Origin: Limonium bicolor
Taxonomy: Eukaryota; Streptophyta; Magnoliopsida; Caryophyllales; Plumbaginaceae
Assembly (NCBI GenBank): GCA_023374045.1
Contig: CM041780.1
Location: 31,924,337 to 31,988,336, forward strand
Direction of reading: 5' to 3'
DNA: 64,000 nucleotides
Shown here: one piece after another, positions 10,343 through 23,100 of the stretch
Numbering within the stretch: the stretch's first letter is position 1
Layout of the letters: every line of letters starts with the position of its first letter
The notes under the pieces: model-generated
What the model was told of the DNA's origin: nothing
The model's input: only the letters and a program-made list of their open reading frames with translations
The model's database searches: none
Translations under genes and position numbers: made by a program

Positions 10343-13026
10343 TGAAATACCCCAAACCTAAGTATGCTAAGTAAACATCAAATTATGATGTAGTAAGGCT
10401 AGAATATGCCTTAGAAAGATTGGTAGACAATTTAAACCAAGGAAAACACAAGAAAGTGCCTTAAGGGCAATCTGGGCAAAAACGTGCTCTAAGCTTGGAG
10501 TGACTTTGATTAGCACCCAAATACCATTATAAGACTTTAGTAATATGCTAATGGACATTTTAAATCAATTAGCAAAGAAAACAAAGCTTGAAAACAAGTT
10601 AAAACACAAAATGTGCTTTAAGAAGTCTTAAAGCACATTTTTGAGAAATTGTCTTAGAATTGAGTTTTGAGTGGCTAAATGTCCATCATTACTCTTTAAT
10701 CAACATGTGTACTAATTATAATCACATTTGGAAGCCTAAATCAATGGGAAATCAAAAATTTCAGAAATATGTGCACTAATTAGTGAATAGTGCCAAATAG
10801 TGACTAGTTTAAGTTTTAATCAATATAAGCTGATTAGTTGGTCAACAAAGACCATGACTAGCCTTATTTAAGATGGGGGCCGGTTTTCTAAGGATGAGTC
10901 ACCATAGACTACATCAAATAAGGAAGAAAAGAAGAGATAAGTAAAAGGAGTTACTATTTGCTTTTATAAAGCAAATATCTTATATTAGCCTACTTTTCTT
11001 CTTCTCTCTCTTCATTTCTTTTCTTCCCACGGTTTCTTCTTCCCTTCTCTTGCTCCAAAACCGAGAGAGCTCCATCCATGGGTGCTCCACCTTCAAATGC
11101 TCACCAAGTGTTCATCTTTGCCACAAATCAAAAACTAAGTATAGATTTCTCTTAGTTAGGCCAAGACCTATCTTTCTATCTTTTCAAATCTTTCAAAGCT
11201 CAAGTTCGGTGCCATGAGAAAACTCCATTGATGGAGGAAAATCAAGTTTGAAGAGCTCATTAGCTTCTCCATTCTCTTAAGGTAAAGAAAATGTAAGAAA
11301 AACCATGTTTCCATCATTCCTTCCACATGGCCAAAAATTACTACTCATGGGGCCTTGTTTTTATGCCTTGTTCTAGCTTGATTTATTCACCAAGGACTAG
11401 TGGAGGTCCTATTTCATTCAATGCCCAAGTCTACTTTGAGACTTCAAAGGTAATCATCCACTTTTATGCCTTAGAACACATTTCTAACCTAGGTTTTCAT
11501 TCCTTGAGGTTAGTGTATTGTTTAGTACTCATGTGAGTCATTGAATATTGGTTAGAACATTGGCAAAGGAAGTTTAAGTGGTGGCCGAGATTCATGCAAG
11601 AAGATGGTCTAAGGAGGAAGTTAAGATAAGCTTGAGAAAACAAGGTAAATTACTTACCTAATGGTGGTTTAAGGTTTAAGGAATGAGTTTTAGATGAGTA
11701 CCAATACAGCCTAAGGCTTACATTAGGTAATGGGTTATGTAACCTAAGAAAAAGAATTTAAACAAGCTTATGAACTTGTGACTAAGGAGCCAATGGGAAT
11801 GAGTTAGAAATACAAGTTTAAGATGGATTTTTAAGAGCATTAAAACTACTGTGAGATTGATGGGTGTATTTACAGGTTGAAAGTTTTTATATGTGGGAAA
11901 TTCAGTGTTTAAGTTTAAGTTATTTAAGGGCCTAAGAGCCATGTCATTTAAGAGCCTTAGTGCTATGCAATTTAAGATTATTGCAATATATTGAGTTTGT
12001 TGTGAATGAGTTGGTTTGAGTGTTAAAATATGATGAGAAAGAACTTGATGTGTGTGAGATGGTTGAGTGAGGAAAACAATGCATTTGGGCGTGGTAATAT
12101 ACTAGAGAAGCTATGGCGAAATTTGAGTAGAAAACAAAGTGTTTAAGTGATAATGGTGAGCTAATATGCCCTAGGATTTATTAGGGATCATTAAGAGGAA
12201 TTTGAGTGGAAATGAGTAAACTAAGGAGTTCTTGAGGCTTAGAATGGCCTAGAGTTGTCTAGGAGGAATTAGAGGTTAGGTGGGTATATTAAACACACCA
12301 AAATCATGTGATGAGGAATGCTAAGACTTGAGCAAAGATTTGGATGGAAAGGTGTATAATGCTTTAAGGTGATTTAGATATGAACTAGGGAATAAACAAT
12401 GAGGAGTTTGGATAGCTTGTGTAGTGTGATGATGCTAGTAGTGGACTAATGAGGTTTAGTTTAGATGTTAATGAGTGGACATAGGTGATGGAAGAGAAAG
12501 GTGTGGGAGAATGTTGTCAAATGTCAAGGAAAATGACTAGGAATGTAAAAGAGCATATGATCATGAGGGTGTTACATGGTCAAGGTAAATGGAGAACAAT
12601 GTCAAGGTATTAAGGTAATGGAAAGAAATGTATAAGCAAGCTTAAGAGTTTAAGAGTGATGAGTAACCAAAGGAAAGGAGAGGAATTTGTGTATGGATAT
12701 GCAAGGTGACTTGAGGAAGTTTTAGTAAGTGAACTGGGGATGGAAAATGATGTTTATGAAGTGCTCAAACTGTTAAGGAGAGAACACTTGGGTTGGTAGA
12801 AGTTTTGGTAAGGTTACAAGTTGGTAATGTAAGGAATTATATGACAAGTGTTAGGAGTGTTTGTAAGAATTTAGTAAATGTTTAAGAAGATCTTTGGAAG
12901 TTGTTTTGGAGAGTTTGGTGGAAGTTCTAAGGTGAGTTTAAGTGCCTAAATGGTATTAAGACACATGGGGGAACATGTGGAGAAGTTTGGAGTCAAATGG
13001 GAAGTTAGAAACATGGTTCTAGAGCC

Positions 13027-13354
13027 GACCGACCTTAGGGACCGGACCTGCAAGGTCGGTCGAGCTCAGTTTACACTACCGGAAGGAGTTTCTGGAATCG
13101 ACCGAACTTGGGGACCAGACTTGCAAGTTCGGTCGGGCTTGTATTTTGTGTACGAATTGAGTCTCTGGAATCGACCGAAATTGGGACCGAACTTGGCAAG
13201 TTCGGTCGGGCTTAAATATCCCACGGGGAAGCTCTCGGGAATGGACCGACCTTGGGACCGGACTTGCAAGGTCGGTCGGGGTGAAATTTTCAAACGGTAA
13301 TGAGTTCTGGAATGGACCGACCTTGGGTAAGGTCGGTCGGTAAGGTCGGTCGAC
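13027..13354 (+). repeat. GGTCGG hairpin array, 5 units, element B 5' LTR
   Basis: Units begin at 13027, 13100, 13173, 13244 and 13315, a period of 71-73 bp. Each of the first four is an imperfect palindrome with arms of about 11 bases. Units 1 and 4 use GACCGACCTT/AAGGTCGGTC; units 2 and 3 use GACCGAACTT/AAGTTCGGTC, so C-to-A in one arm is matched by G-to-T in the other. In unit 3 of this copy one arm base is mispaired. The last unit is collapsed, with two GGTCGGTCG copies. Confidence 0.85.
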
Positions 13355-14082
13355 CCTGAAAATATAAAAAAAAAAGAATGAAACCCTAAGGAAGTTTAGT
13401 GGTATTAATGGTACCCCATTAAGAGGGCATTGATGATTAGAGGTGTAAAGACCTAAGAGATTAAGATAAGTATAAACTTAAAAGTTTAAGATTAAGTTTG
13501 TAAGATTATGTTGTAAGACTTAAGAGGTGTTAGGTTGGAATCATTAAGGGTTAAGTAAGTTAAGTAAGATAAGTAAGTTGAATCGAGTTAAGTGATTAGC
13601 AACCTAAAACTGAATGAATGTTTTAGGACTTGGAAATTGGACTCCGGAAGAGATTAAGCAACCGAACGACCAACGGTGAACGGTACAGTTCTTCTTGTGA
13701 CCTGCTTGCTAACGAGGTATCCCTCGGCTTGTGTGCTATTTGTTTTTGTGTGCTCACTAAACAAGATAAAGCATGCAACCGGAATATTATGTTTATTGTA
13801 TTGTTGTGTGATGTTTGAAAACTAACACAACATACCGTGAGGACTTACTAACCAACGTTTAGTAAGGAACTGAGTGTGACTAAGGAACACTCCCTGATAT
13901 GGGTTGATATAAACCGAAAGAGGTTAACCAACAAACATGATCTTGAGACTACTACTAACTGGAACTTGAGTGAGGAAACCCGGGACCGATCTCCGGTCAT
14001 GCATGCTAAGGAAAAAGGGGGACGGTATCTGAATCAGATCCGCCCTCCGCTTAAGGACTTGTCTTCGGACTTGTAGCCTAGG

Positions 14083-14120
14083 GCCGGTTGCCGGCTCAGC
14101 TACGCTGGACTCCCGTCCAG
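14083..14120 (+). repeat. Paired short hairpins in element B LTR
   Basis: GCCGG and CCGGC (14083-14095, loop TTG) and CTGGAC with GTCCAG (14105-14120, loop TCCC) are adjacent perfect inverted repeats. Both recur in the 3' LTR near 23882-23919; in element A (near 25719-25757) they are partly degraded. Confidence 0.5.
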
Positions 14121-14542
14121 AGTAGGTAGCATTAAGATGGTGCGGTGGGATCACCTAAATCCCAGGTTCGAATTAAGCTACAACCATTCCCTTCCAGGAA
14201 CGGTTTGTATACTGAGATTAAGTTGAGATTAAGATTAAGGTAAGGTTAAGATAAGTTGCAACCATTCCTTTTTAAAGGATGGTTTGTATTATTAAGATTA
14301 AGATAAGCTACATCCACTCCTTATTAAAGGATGGTTGTTTCTAAGATTAAGATAAGACTAAGATTGAGGTGAGATAAGGATGGACTAAGATTAAGACGGG
14401 ACATTACTTGAGGAGTTAAATAATTAACTCTCTAATTAAGGGAACGCATTTAAGTCGTTCATTGTGTGTGAACTTTGATTGTTCATATCTGAGTTGTTGT
14501 TTACTGCACTTTCTATTTGTTGTGCATCTAATCAACCTCCAT

Positions 14543-14636
14543 GCTATCGACAATTAGTCGTCGTAGCCACGTTAGCTTGGGGGCCATGAGAGGATCGTAC
14601 CAGCATTCGTGCTGACCCCCTTTGGGGGCTGTTTTT
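14543..14636 (+). promoter_or_regulatory. Three-hairpin block near LTR 3' end (element B 5' LTR)
   Basis: In order: CGAC/GTCG around AATTA (about 14548-14560), CAGCA/TGCTG closed by a TTCG loop (14601-14614), and CCCCC/GGGGG around TTT (14616-14628), followed by a T-run and an acceptor-like site. The same block is at 24342-24435 and 26036-26136, and in different sequence but similar form in element C (55239-55327). Role unknown; a transcript-end, packaging or stability element is possible. Confidence 0.6.
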
Positions 14637-14949
14637 ACTACACAAGTGAACATCAGGAGGCGGCCGTCGCGAGAGTAAGAAGAGGATACAAGTGTTAAGG
14701 ATTAAGTGTGGCCTACGAGTTGTGCATGTACACTCGTATGGCAATCGAGATAGTAAGATGTATAGGATGTGAGAGGATTGTAAGAAGAATATGTATTTGG
14801 TTAAGGTTGTTATGTACTAATGTTCGGTATATTATGTAGTCAGACCGTGGCAAGGTCCTGGAGTGTAAAGAATTCCGCTGTGACATGTATATGTATAAGC
14901 TGTTAAGTTGCGAGACCACATTTGGATTGAGTTGGGGTGTTACAAAAAG

Positions 14950-14961
14950 TGGTATCAGAGC
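14950..14961 (+). promoter_or_regulatory. Primer binding site, element B
   Basis: TGGTATCAGAGC, complementary to the 3' end of plant initiator-Met tRNA, lies five bases after the LTR end. Confidence 0.92.
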
Positions 14962-17387
14962 GTAGTTACGTTCTGAAGACAAGAAATACCGAACTTAGGA
15001 GAATATTGAGGTTGAAATTGAGTTATGGGTTAAGGGTTGAGAGATAGAGTGAGAGGTGCGCTAGTCAGGACTTCCCGGTGTCTACCGGATATCCATAGTA
15101 CCTAGACCCGCCCTCCACATCCCTAACCCTGAACATGTGGAACAAACGCCAGAGAGAAGAAAGCCTCCTCTTACTCGGGGAAACCCGATCTGGCAGTTAG
15201 CTAACAGTAAACAATACGAGAAACAACTTGTTGTACAACAGTTACGGAGAACTTGGAGGTTTTTAAAGGAGCGCAACAGAGAAACAGGCGCTACGTATGG
15301 AATTCTATCAATAAGGGAACGGTAATTACCGGCAACATGGGTCGACATGCTACGCAGTCGAAATAACCCGCAATACCAATGATAAGGAAAGCACTACGGG
15401 TGCAATAGAAAGGAAAACGGGAAGTGACATGAGTACCGGACAGTGGTCCGAAGGAGCATAACAGTAGGATAATACAAAGCATGAGGATTGAGATTACTGG
15501 AAAGTCCAGTTAGAAACGGGAACTCCAAACCCCATACAATGAAAGGGTTACAAACCTGGCCGACACAACGCAGTCGACGGTAGGAACTCATACAAATTGT
15601 ATACCGGAGTAGGACTACGATGTAGTGCCTAATGGAGAATCATTACTTAGTAACCACAACAAATGTGTAGAGACAGGAGTGAGGGCTAAGACAGAGAAAA
15701 TATTAAGGGGTTCCCTCAGGAAGAGGAACGCCCTGATGAATGACAGTACTGTCAAACAACAAGGAAACTGCCGGATGGTCAGTTACCCAAAATAAGAGAT
15801 TATCGAAGGAGTCCCGAAGACTACCAATTACATGGAAATTAGAAGGAAGTATCACTACTAATGTACCTTGTACCAATAGCCCATCCTGCATGGCGCACTT
15901 GCCATAGCAAGTGCTACCACGGTTAAGCTACACGGAAAGCCACCATGGCAAGATAGGAGAACGCTACAGTTGTAACACATATTAATACCGGATTGTAAAT
16001 CCATAGGAATGGAAAAATAAGACCTTGGAAAGGCCCGACGGCCTGACCATAATGAGATAAGGTAACACACCAGTCAGCCGGGAGCGAACTTGGACATAAT
16101 ATTAGACCATATGGATGTTAGCAACAGTACAACATACTACGACAACAACAACCGACAGTGCGGTAAGAACACCAACCCGGATCTCAAAGAGGAACCTAAA
16201 AGATCGCTCAACGATCCGAGCAAATACACTACGTAAGTAACTACCTTCATGGAATGTATCAAGAGATACAATAATGGTAGTCGACTGAACGACTTCCAAC
16301 AAGGATGGGATAAGACTCCCAGATTGATCACTAAGAATACCAGTAGTAAGCATTCTTCAATGAAGATGTTGGAAAACCCAGAAAACAAGGGTAAAAGAAA
16401 TGAACATAAGCTATAACCCACCAAGGATTAAAGATATACAATCCCGACAGAGGGAAGCCTAGAAGATTACCCACACCGAGCAGGCATAGTCGAGCCAAAT
16501 AACTAATGGATGACAGCTAATACTGTTCGTCTAACTCATTAACACCCAAGTATGATTAATCATCAACGGGTGGCGTAGTCAACGGAAGTTGAACGAAGCA
16601 TTGAGATGGAAGTATAAGATGACAGGATGATATCCAACTTGGACACCGTAAGGCAAACGCCTAATACGAACCTAACCTTGACTACTAAAAGACATAAGTC
16701 TAGTAAAATGACAGTATTGTCAAAGACATTAAGTAACCTCAGATCACCTGAACAACTTCCATAGCAGGAAGCAGGATGCAGCAACTTACCATGAAACCCG
16801 ATACTACATTTAGTATGTAACATAACGGTGGATAGTGCTCAAAGAACCAGAATCTTATAAGGATGACCTGCAGATGAGTAAGAGTACAAATAATGAACTG
16901 AGACATTAAGCATTAAGAGCCTACGAGCCAAGGATGTTAACCACATCAGAGCCCGAGGTGCAGTAAGTTGTAAGAGAGCTTGTTTAAGCCACGAATGAAC
17001 TACAATGTGTAGATGTGAACGATTACAAACCTATAACTTAGGTTGGGAAGATTATTACCAAGAAAGGGGACCAATGAGAATGTTGAGATAATACTAAGGA
17101 CAGGGGCGGACAACGAACCATGCCTTTGGGGTGGGGATACCTCTCCTTGATGTGAGGCCATGAGTGGGAATGAACCCCTCAAAAGGGTTTCACTTATTAG
17201 AGATGCAGTACGCTTTTGTTAGAGAATGAAAACTGTAAACTTGAGATTACCTTAGAACATATCAGATACACTTGAGTAATAAGGAAGGTTGCAGAGATAG
17301 ACCCCATATCCAACACCCAGGATGTAAGAATTAGTGATCGTCGGAGATAAACATTGTGAGTGCACATTATGGCACGTCAAGTGACCA

Positions 17388-17639
17388 ATGCTCAGAAGAG
17401 CTTGTGACTCAGCGGATGACTTCTTCAGGGACCGGTTAAATTACATGGTAAGCGACGTCATAAGGATGAAAGAATGCGAGGGAAATCAGTGTACTTACGA
17501 ATTTGAGATTGGAGCAGAACACCTTCGTATTAAGAGTCAACTATTTTACAGCACGGTAACACAACCGATGTACACCGGAATAAGAGGACTCCCAGTGTGT
17601 TTACACCAAGAAGGAATTGAGTATAAGGTAAGGCATTAG
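17388..17639 (+). other. Copy of the 83-codon LARD open frame
   Basis: Second copy of the frame at 1802-2053, with a Leu-to-Met change visible. No recognised domain; probably not a gene. Confidence 0.2.
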
Positions 17640-18947
17640 AATAAGTGAATAAGAGGTTGCACCATTAATGGGCAACATGGTGAGGGCCAACTACCACGGT
17701 AGTAGTGGTCGTGAGTACAATAGTTAGATAAGTGGATTAAGTCATGGTGCGTAGTAAGGCGACCATTATGTATGAGCCGTCAAATATTGACACTGAGGCA
17801 ATTAGATTTATGAGTTAAGACCAGCATAAGTAAGGAAATAAGATGGTAGACGAACTGCGCATTGATGCCAGTAGTCTGGACCTGGTTTGGTAAGATTACA
17901 CAGGAAGCACACAACCCTTTCCTTAAGGAACTGGAAGTGCATTCCTAATAGAATGAATATGAGAAAGAAGATAAGAAGCTCTATGGAAAGAGACCTAAGC
18001 TACTAAGAAATAGAATCAATACGGAATACAGAAAGGAGCAAGAGCATACCATACCCAAGAACACAGTAAATGGACTTCCCTTGATTAACTTCAAGAAGAA
18101 CAATAAATGTTATTATGGAACGATGAAAGAGGAGATCGACAACAGAATACTTCATAACTAGCAATAGCTAAACGTGTGACGGACACTATGAGTTTACTAA
18201 AACGAGACGTGGGACGACTGCACCCCACAGGGGCTTGCAGGCCTGACACGCTCATTTATGAGTTAGTTGGGTAAGTAGTAATGTACCAGTAAGGTACCCC
18301 ATGCATGTAAACGAGTGGTGTAAGGAACACGGGAGGTAGTCGACTCCGTACCACGGACAATGACACAAGATCAAACAAGGACAGCCATTACCACAACCAG
18401 TCGAAGAGAAGAATTCAGTTGAACCAACAACATAAGGGAATCAGAGAACAAATAATTAAGGACTGTGAAGCGCAATAAGCACTAAACAGTAGTTTCAGAT
18501 TAAGGATCATCCTCAGACCATAGGTCAGTTGAAGAGAACAACTTAGACATTCGAGAAAACACTAAGAGTATGAACATAAGATCTTCAAGAAGAATGGATA
18601 GACGAGTTACAACTCATTAAGGCCGGGTATATAAAAGATAACACGTGTCCACTGAGAAACTAATATTCCTAAACTATAAGGAATCAGAAGGATATACAAT
18701 ACTATGAACGATTAGAAATGCCGTTGAGCCTAAGACTATCAGAGTTGTGCAGCGGAAGCTAGCAAATCAGTACCTTTGAGATTAGACCAAACTAAGTTAA
18801 GGAAACGGTATAAGTACCGTTAAGGATCCTCGATACAGAGACTAAGTCATTTATGATCGACTTATAAGTAAGATAGTTGACGTGGAAGCTTTAATGCTTG
18901 GTGGGAATTAGACATCTTGAACTTATGTTCAAGGATGATATAATGCT

Positions 18948-18983
18948 GATTACGTGGGCGTAATCCATTTTAAGGGGGGTAGA
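18948..18983 (+). promoter_or_regulatory. Hairpin plus internal polypurine tract, element B
   Basis: GATTACG/CGTAATC with a TGGG loop (18948-18965), then AAGGGGGGTAGAG from 18972. It lies about 1.2 kb before the terminal polypurine tract. Confidence 0.5.
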
Positions 18984-19531
18984 GCGAAAACCGCTCAGCG
19001 TATGTTTGTGTACTGAGTACATAAACTACGGTGTGCATAGCACAAAATGACTTAAGAATATGTTTTAACATAAACATTTTGAGATAAAATCATGGTTATT
19101 GCACACAGAAGATGTGAATACCATACATATTAAGTACCTATCTTGTTATCTCCGGTGTGAGTACAAGTTAAGAGAATTAAGGAAGAGGATTAAGGAGACT
19201 TAAGAAATAAGAATATATGAGGTATGAGTCAATATGAGACTATGAGTGAGATAAGAATAAGATAACATTATGAGATACAATTTGACATAAGCAAGAGAAA
19301 GAAGATAGTAATGTTATGAGATATAAGATGGTGAGAATTGGTATGGGACAGTTATAGAACTTAGTAGGAATTTAAGTCTTGAGGTAATTACTAAGAGATG
19401 AATCGGGAATGTTTGGATGGACTGAGTCCACACTTTGGAGATGTATTGATTATGATTAGAAGAACTAAAAAGATAGAAAATTGGACATGAGTGAATTATT
19501 TGGATGTTTGAAAATGACGTGGGAGGTGGAA

Positions 19532-19611
19532 CTTGATTTTCTAGGAATCAAGGGAAACCGAACACAAATTGGGGTGGAAGGATAGTTCTACACTGATGCT
19601 GATCACATCAG
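19532..19611 (+). promoter_or_regulatory. Two-hairpin conserved module in LARD interior (element B)
   Basis: Hairpin 1 has arms CTTGATT/AATCAAG (19532-19552). Hairpin 2 has CTGATG/CATCAG (19593-19611). Between them is a segment starting GGGAAACCGAACACAAATTG that is nearly identical in element C. In C the hairpin arms are CTTGATC/GATCAAG and CTGATGC/GCATCAG, so paired changes keep pairing. It is absent from the pol-bearing element A tail. A packaging or dimerisation signal is a reasonable guess, not shown. Confidence 0.55.
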
Positions 19612-20114
19612 GGTTGGATGATTCCTGAAACTCCCTACCAGTGGTCACAATTAAATCACACTATGGATAGAGGCCTTAGGATAAAATGAAATTGGAGTTG
19701 ATTGTATTTTTAATTAGAGGAATTATTCCTCACATGACCTCGTAAAAAGGATTACCTTTTTACTGAGCCTCGCCCATGAAGTCGAGGACGCACGAGCCTT
19801 TGTCTTCGGACCGGTGACATGGGGAGAGCAGCGTGTTTTGTATTCTGGCCCATGGTGACGAGGACGAATGAGCCATTGTCTACGGACCGGTGACATGGGA
19901 GAATGCGTTGGAAAGAAAATTATGTGAATGTTTTAATCATCAAAAGAAACAAAAAGAATTTTGAGTGCTATACATGCTTAAGCATGTTGTGTGATATTTA
20001 AGTATAAGAATATGGCGGATCTAATGATCCAATGAGATTAATATACATAAGCATGATCTATATGATCTAAGGAATGAGGCAAGACATGTATTCTAATAAG
20101 ATAAGATGCATGGG

Positions 20115-20149
20115 AACTTTGGGGACAAAGTTCTTTTAAGGGGGGTAGA
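20115..20149 (+). promoter_or_regulatory. Terminal hairpin and polypurine tract, element B
   Basis: AACTTTG/CAAAGTT around GGGA (20115-20132), then AAGGGGGGTAGA ending just before the 3' LTR. Same in A (7891-7925) and C (61409-61441). Confidence 0.8.
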
Positions 20150-20150
20150 T

Positions 20151-23100
20151 TGAAATACCCCAAACCTAAGTATGCAAAGTAAACATCAAATTATGATGTA
20201 GTAAGGCTAGAATATGCCTTAGAAAGATTGGTAGACAATTTAAACCAAGGAAAACACAAGAAAGTGCCTTAAGGGCAATCAGGGCAAAAACATGCTCTAA
20301 GCTTGGAGTGACTTTGATTAGCACCCAAATACCATTATAAGACTTTAGTAATATGCTAATGGACATTTTAAATCAATTATCAAAGAAAACAAAGCTTGAA
20401 TACAAGTTAAAACACAAAATGTGCTTTAAGAAGTCTTAAAGCACATTTTTGAGAAATTGTCTTAGAATTGAGTTTTGAGTGGCTAAATGTCCATCATTAC
20501 TCTTTAATCAACATGTGTACTAATTATTATCACACTAGGAAGCCTAAATCAATGGGAAATCAAAAATTTCAGAAATATGTGCACTAATTAGTGAATAGTG
20601 CCAAATAGTGACTAGTTTAAGTTTTAATCAATATAAGCTAATTAGTTGGTCAACAAAGACCATGACTAGCCTTATTTAAGATGGGGGGGTTTTCTAAGGA
20701 TGAGTCACCATAGACTACATCAAATAAGGAAGAAAAGAAGAGATAAGTAAAAGGAGTTACTATTTGCTTTTATAAAGCAAATATCTTATATTAGCCTACT
20801 TTTCTTCTTCTCTCTCTTCATTTCTCTTCTTCCCACGGTTTCTTCTTCCCTTCTCTTGCTCCAAAACCGAGAGAGCTCCATCCATGGGTGCTCCACCTTC
20901 AAATGCTCACCAAGTGTTCATCTTTGCCACAAATCAAAAACTAAGTATAGATTTCTCTTAGTTAGGCCAAGACCTATCTTTCTATCTTTTCAAATCTTTC
21001 AAAGCTCAAGTTTGGTGCCACGAGAAAACTCCATTGATGGAGGAAAATCAAGTTTGAAGAGCTCATTAGCTTCTCCATTCTCTTAAGGTAAAGAAAATGT
21101 AAGAAAAACCATGTTTCCATCATTCCTTCCACATGGCCAAAAATTACTACTCATGGGGCCTTGTTTTTATGCCTTGTTCTAGCTTGATTTATTCACCAAG
21201 GACTAGTGGAGGTCCTATTTCATTCAATGCCCAAGTCTACTTTGAGACTTCAAAGGTAATCATCCACTTTTATGCCTTAGAACACATTTCTAACCTAGGT
21301 TTTCATTCCTTGAGGTTAGTGTATTGTTTAGTACTCATGTGAGTCATTGAATATTGGATAGAACATTGGCAAAGGAAGTTTAAGTGGTGGCCGAGATTCA
21401 TGCAAGAAGATGGTCTAAGGAGAAAGTTAAGATAAGCTTGAGAAAACAAGGTAAATTACTTACCTAATGGTGGTTTAAGGTTTAAGGAATGAGTTTTAGA
21501 TGAGTACCAATATAGCCTAAGGCTTACATTAGGTAATGGGTTATGTAACCTAAGAAAAAGAATTTAAACAAGCTTATGAACTTGTGACTAAGGAGCCAAT
21601 GGGAATGAGTTAGAAATACAAGTTTAAGAGGGATTTTTAAGAGCATTAAAACTACTATGAGATTGATGGGTGTATTTGCAGGTTGAAAGCTTTTATATGT
21701 GGGAAATTCAGTGTTTAAGTTATTTAAGGGCCTAAGAGCCATGTCATTTAAGAGCCTTAGTGCTATGCAATTTAAGATTATTGCAATACATTGAGTTTGT
21801 TGTGAATGAGTTGGTTTGAGTGTTAAAATATGATGAGAAAGAACTTGATGTGTGTGAGATGGTTGAGTGAGGAAAACAATGCATTTGGGCGTGGTGATAT
21901 ACTAGAGAAGCTATGGCGAAATTTGAGTAGAAAACAAAGTGTTTAAGTGGTAATGGTGAGCTAATATGCCCTAGGATTTATTAGGGATCATTAAGAGGAA
22001 TTTGAGTGGAAATGAGTAAACTAAGGAGTTCTTGAGGCTTAGAATGGCCTAGAGTTGTCTAGGAGGAATTAGAGGTTAGGTGGGTATATTAAACACACCA
22101 AAATCATGTGATGAGGAATGCTAAGACTTGAGCAAAGATTTGGATGGAAAGGTGTATAATGCTTTAAGGTGATTTAGATATGAACTAGGGAATAAACAAT
22201 GAGGAGTTTGGATAGCTTGTGTAAGTGTGATGATGCTAGTAGTGGACTAATGAGGTTTAGTTTAGATGTTAATGAGTGGACATAGGTGATGGAAGAGAAA
22301 GGTGTGGGAGAATGTTGTCAAATGTCAAGGAAAATGACTAGGAATGTAAAAGAGCGTATGATCATGAGGGTGTTACATGGTCAAGGTAAATGAAGAACAA
22401 TGTCAAGGTATTAAGGTAATGGAAAGAAATGTATAAGCAAGCTTAAGAGTTTAAGAGTGATGAGTAACTAAAGGAAAGGAGAGGAATTTGTGTATGGATA
22501 TGCAAGGTGACTTGAGGAAGTTTTAGTAAGTGAACTGGGGATGGAAAATGATGTTTATGAAATGCTCAAACTGTTAAGGAGAGAACACTTGGGTTGGTAG
22601 AAGTTTTGGTAAGGTTACAAGTTGGTAATGTAAGGAATTATATGATAAGTGTTAGGAGTGTTTGTAAGAATTTAGTAAATGTTTAAGAAGATCTTTGGAA
22701 TTTGTTTTGGAGAGTTTGGTGGAAGTTCTAAGGTGAGTTTAAGTGCCTAAATGGTATTAAGACACATGGGAGAACATGTGGAGAAGTTTGGAGTCAAATG
22801 GGAAGTTAGAAACATGGTTCTAGAGCCGACCGACCTTAGGGACCGGACCTGCAAGGTCGGTCGAGCTCAGTTTACACTACCGGAAGGAGTTTCTGGAATC
22901 GACCGAACTTGGGGACCAGACTTGCAAGTTCGGTCGAGCTTGTATTTTGAGTACGAATTGAGTCTCTGGAATCGACCGAACTTGGGACCGAACTTGGCAA
23001 GTTCGGTCGGGCTTAAATATCCCACGGGGAAGCTCTCGGGAATGGACCGACCTTGGGACCGGACTTGCAAGGTCGGTCGGGGTGAAATTTTCAAACGGTA

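Larger units (their letters stand above)
10343..14944 (+). repeat. Element B 5' LTR
   Basis: Starts TGAAATACCCC, ends TGTTACA. It holds a CT-rich leader (about 10990-11200), a GGTCGG hairpin array (13027-13354), AAGATTAAG-type purine-rich stretches (13440-13600, 14210-14400), further hairpins at 14083-14120 and the three-hairpin block at 14543-14636. Confidence 0.93.
14945..20150 (+). other. Element B interior, non-coding
   Basis: 5.2 kb between the LTRs without recognisable gag or pol. The stretch 15583-19270 matches window positions 1-3677. From 19271 to 20150 it differs from element A but shares blocks with element C, including the two-hairpin module at 19532-19611. A degenerate direct repeat (GAGGACG...GGACCGGTGACATGG) occupies about 19768-19905. 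Confidence 0.85.

Noticed and set aside
12950..13300. 116-codon frame over the hairpin array (also 22751-23101 and 53684-54097)
   Set aside because: The repeat unit is close to a multiple of three, so open frames appear on both strands; arm conservation fits palindromes better than protein.
13027..13354. Regularly spaced palindromes suggesting a CRISPR array
   Set aside because: Plant LTR context, no cas genes, and spacers are related to one another between copies.
14601..14636. GC hairpin followed by T-run resembling a bacterial terminator
   Set aside because: The genome is plant nuclear DNA; described as a structured LTR block instead.
14950..14961. tRNA-like words
   Set aside because: Only the 12-base primer site is present, not a tRNA gene.
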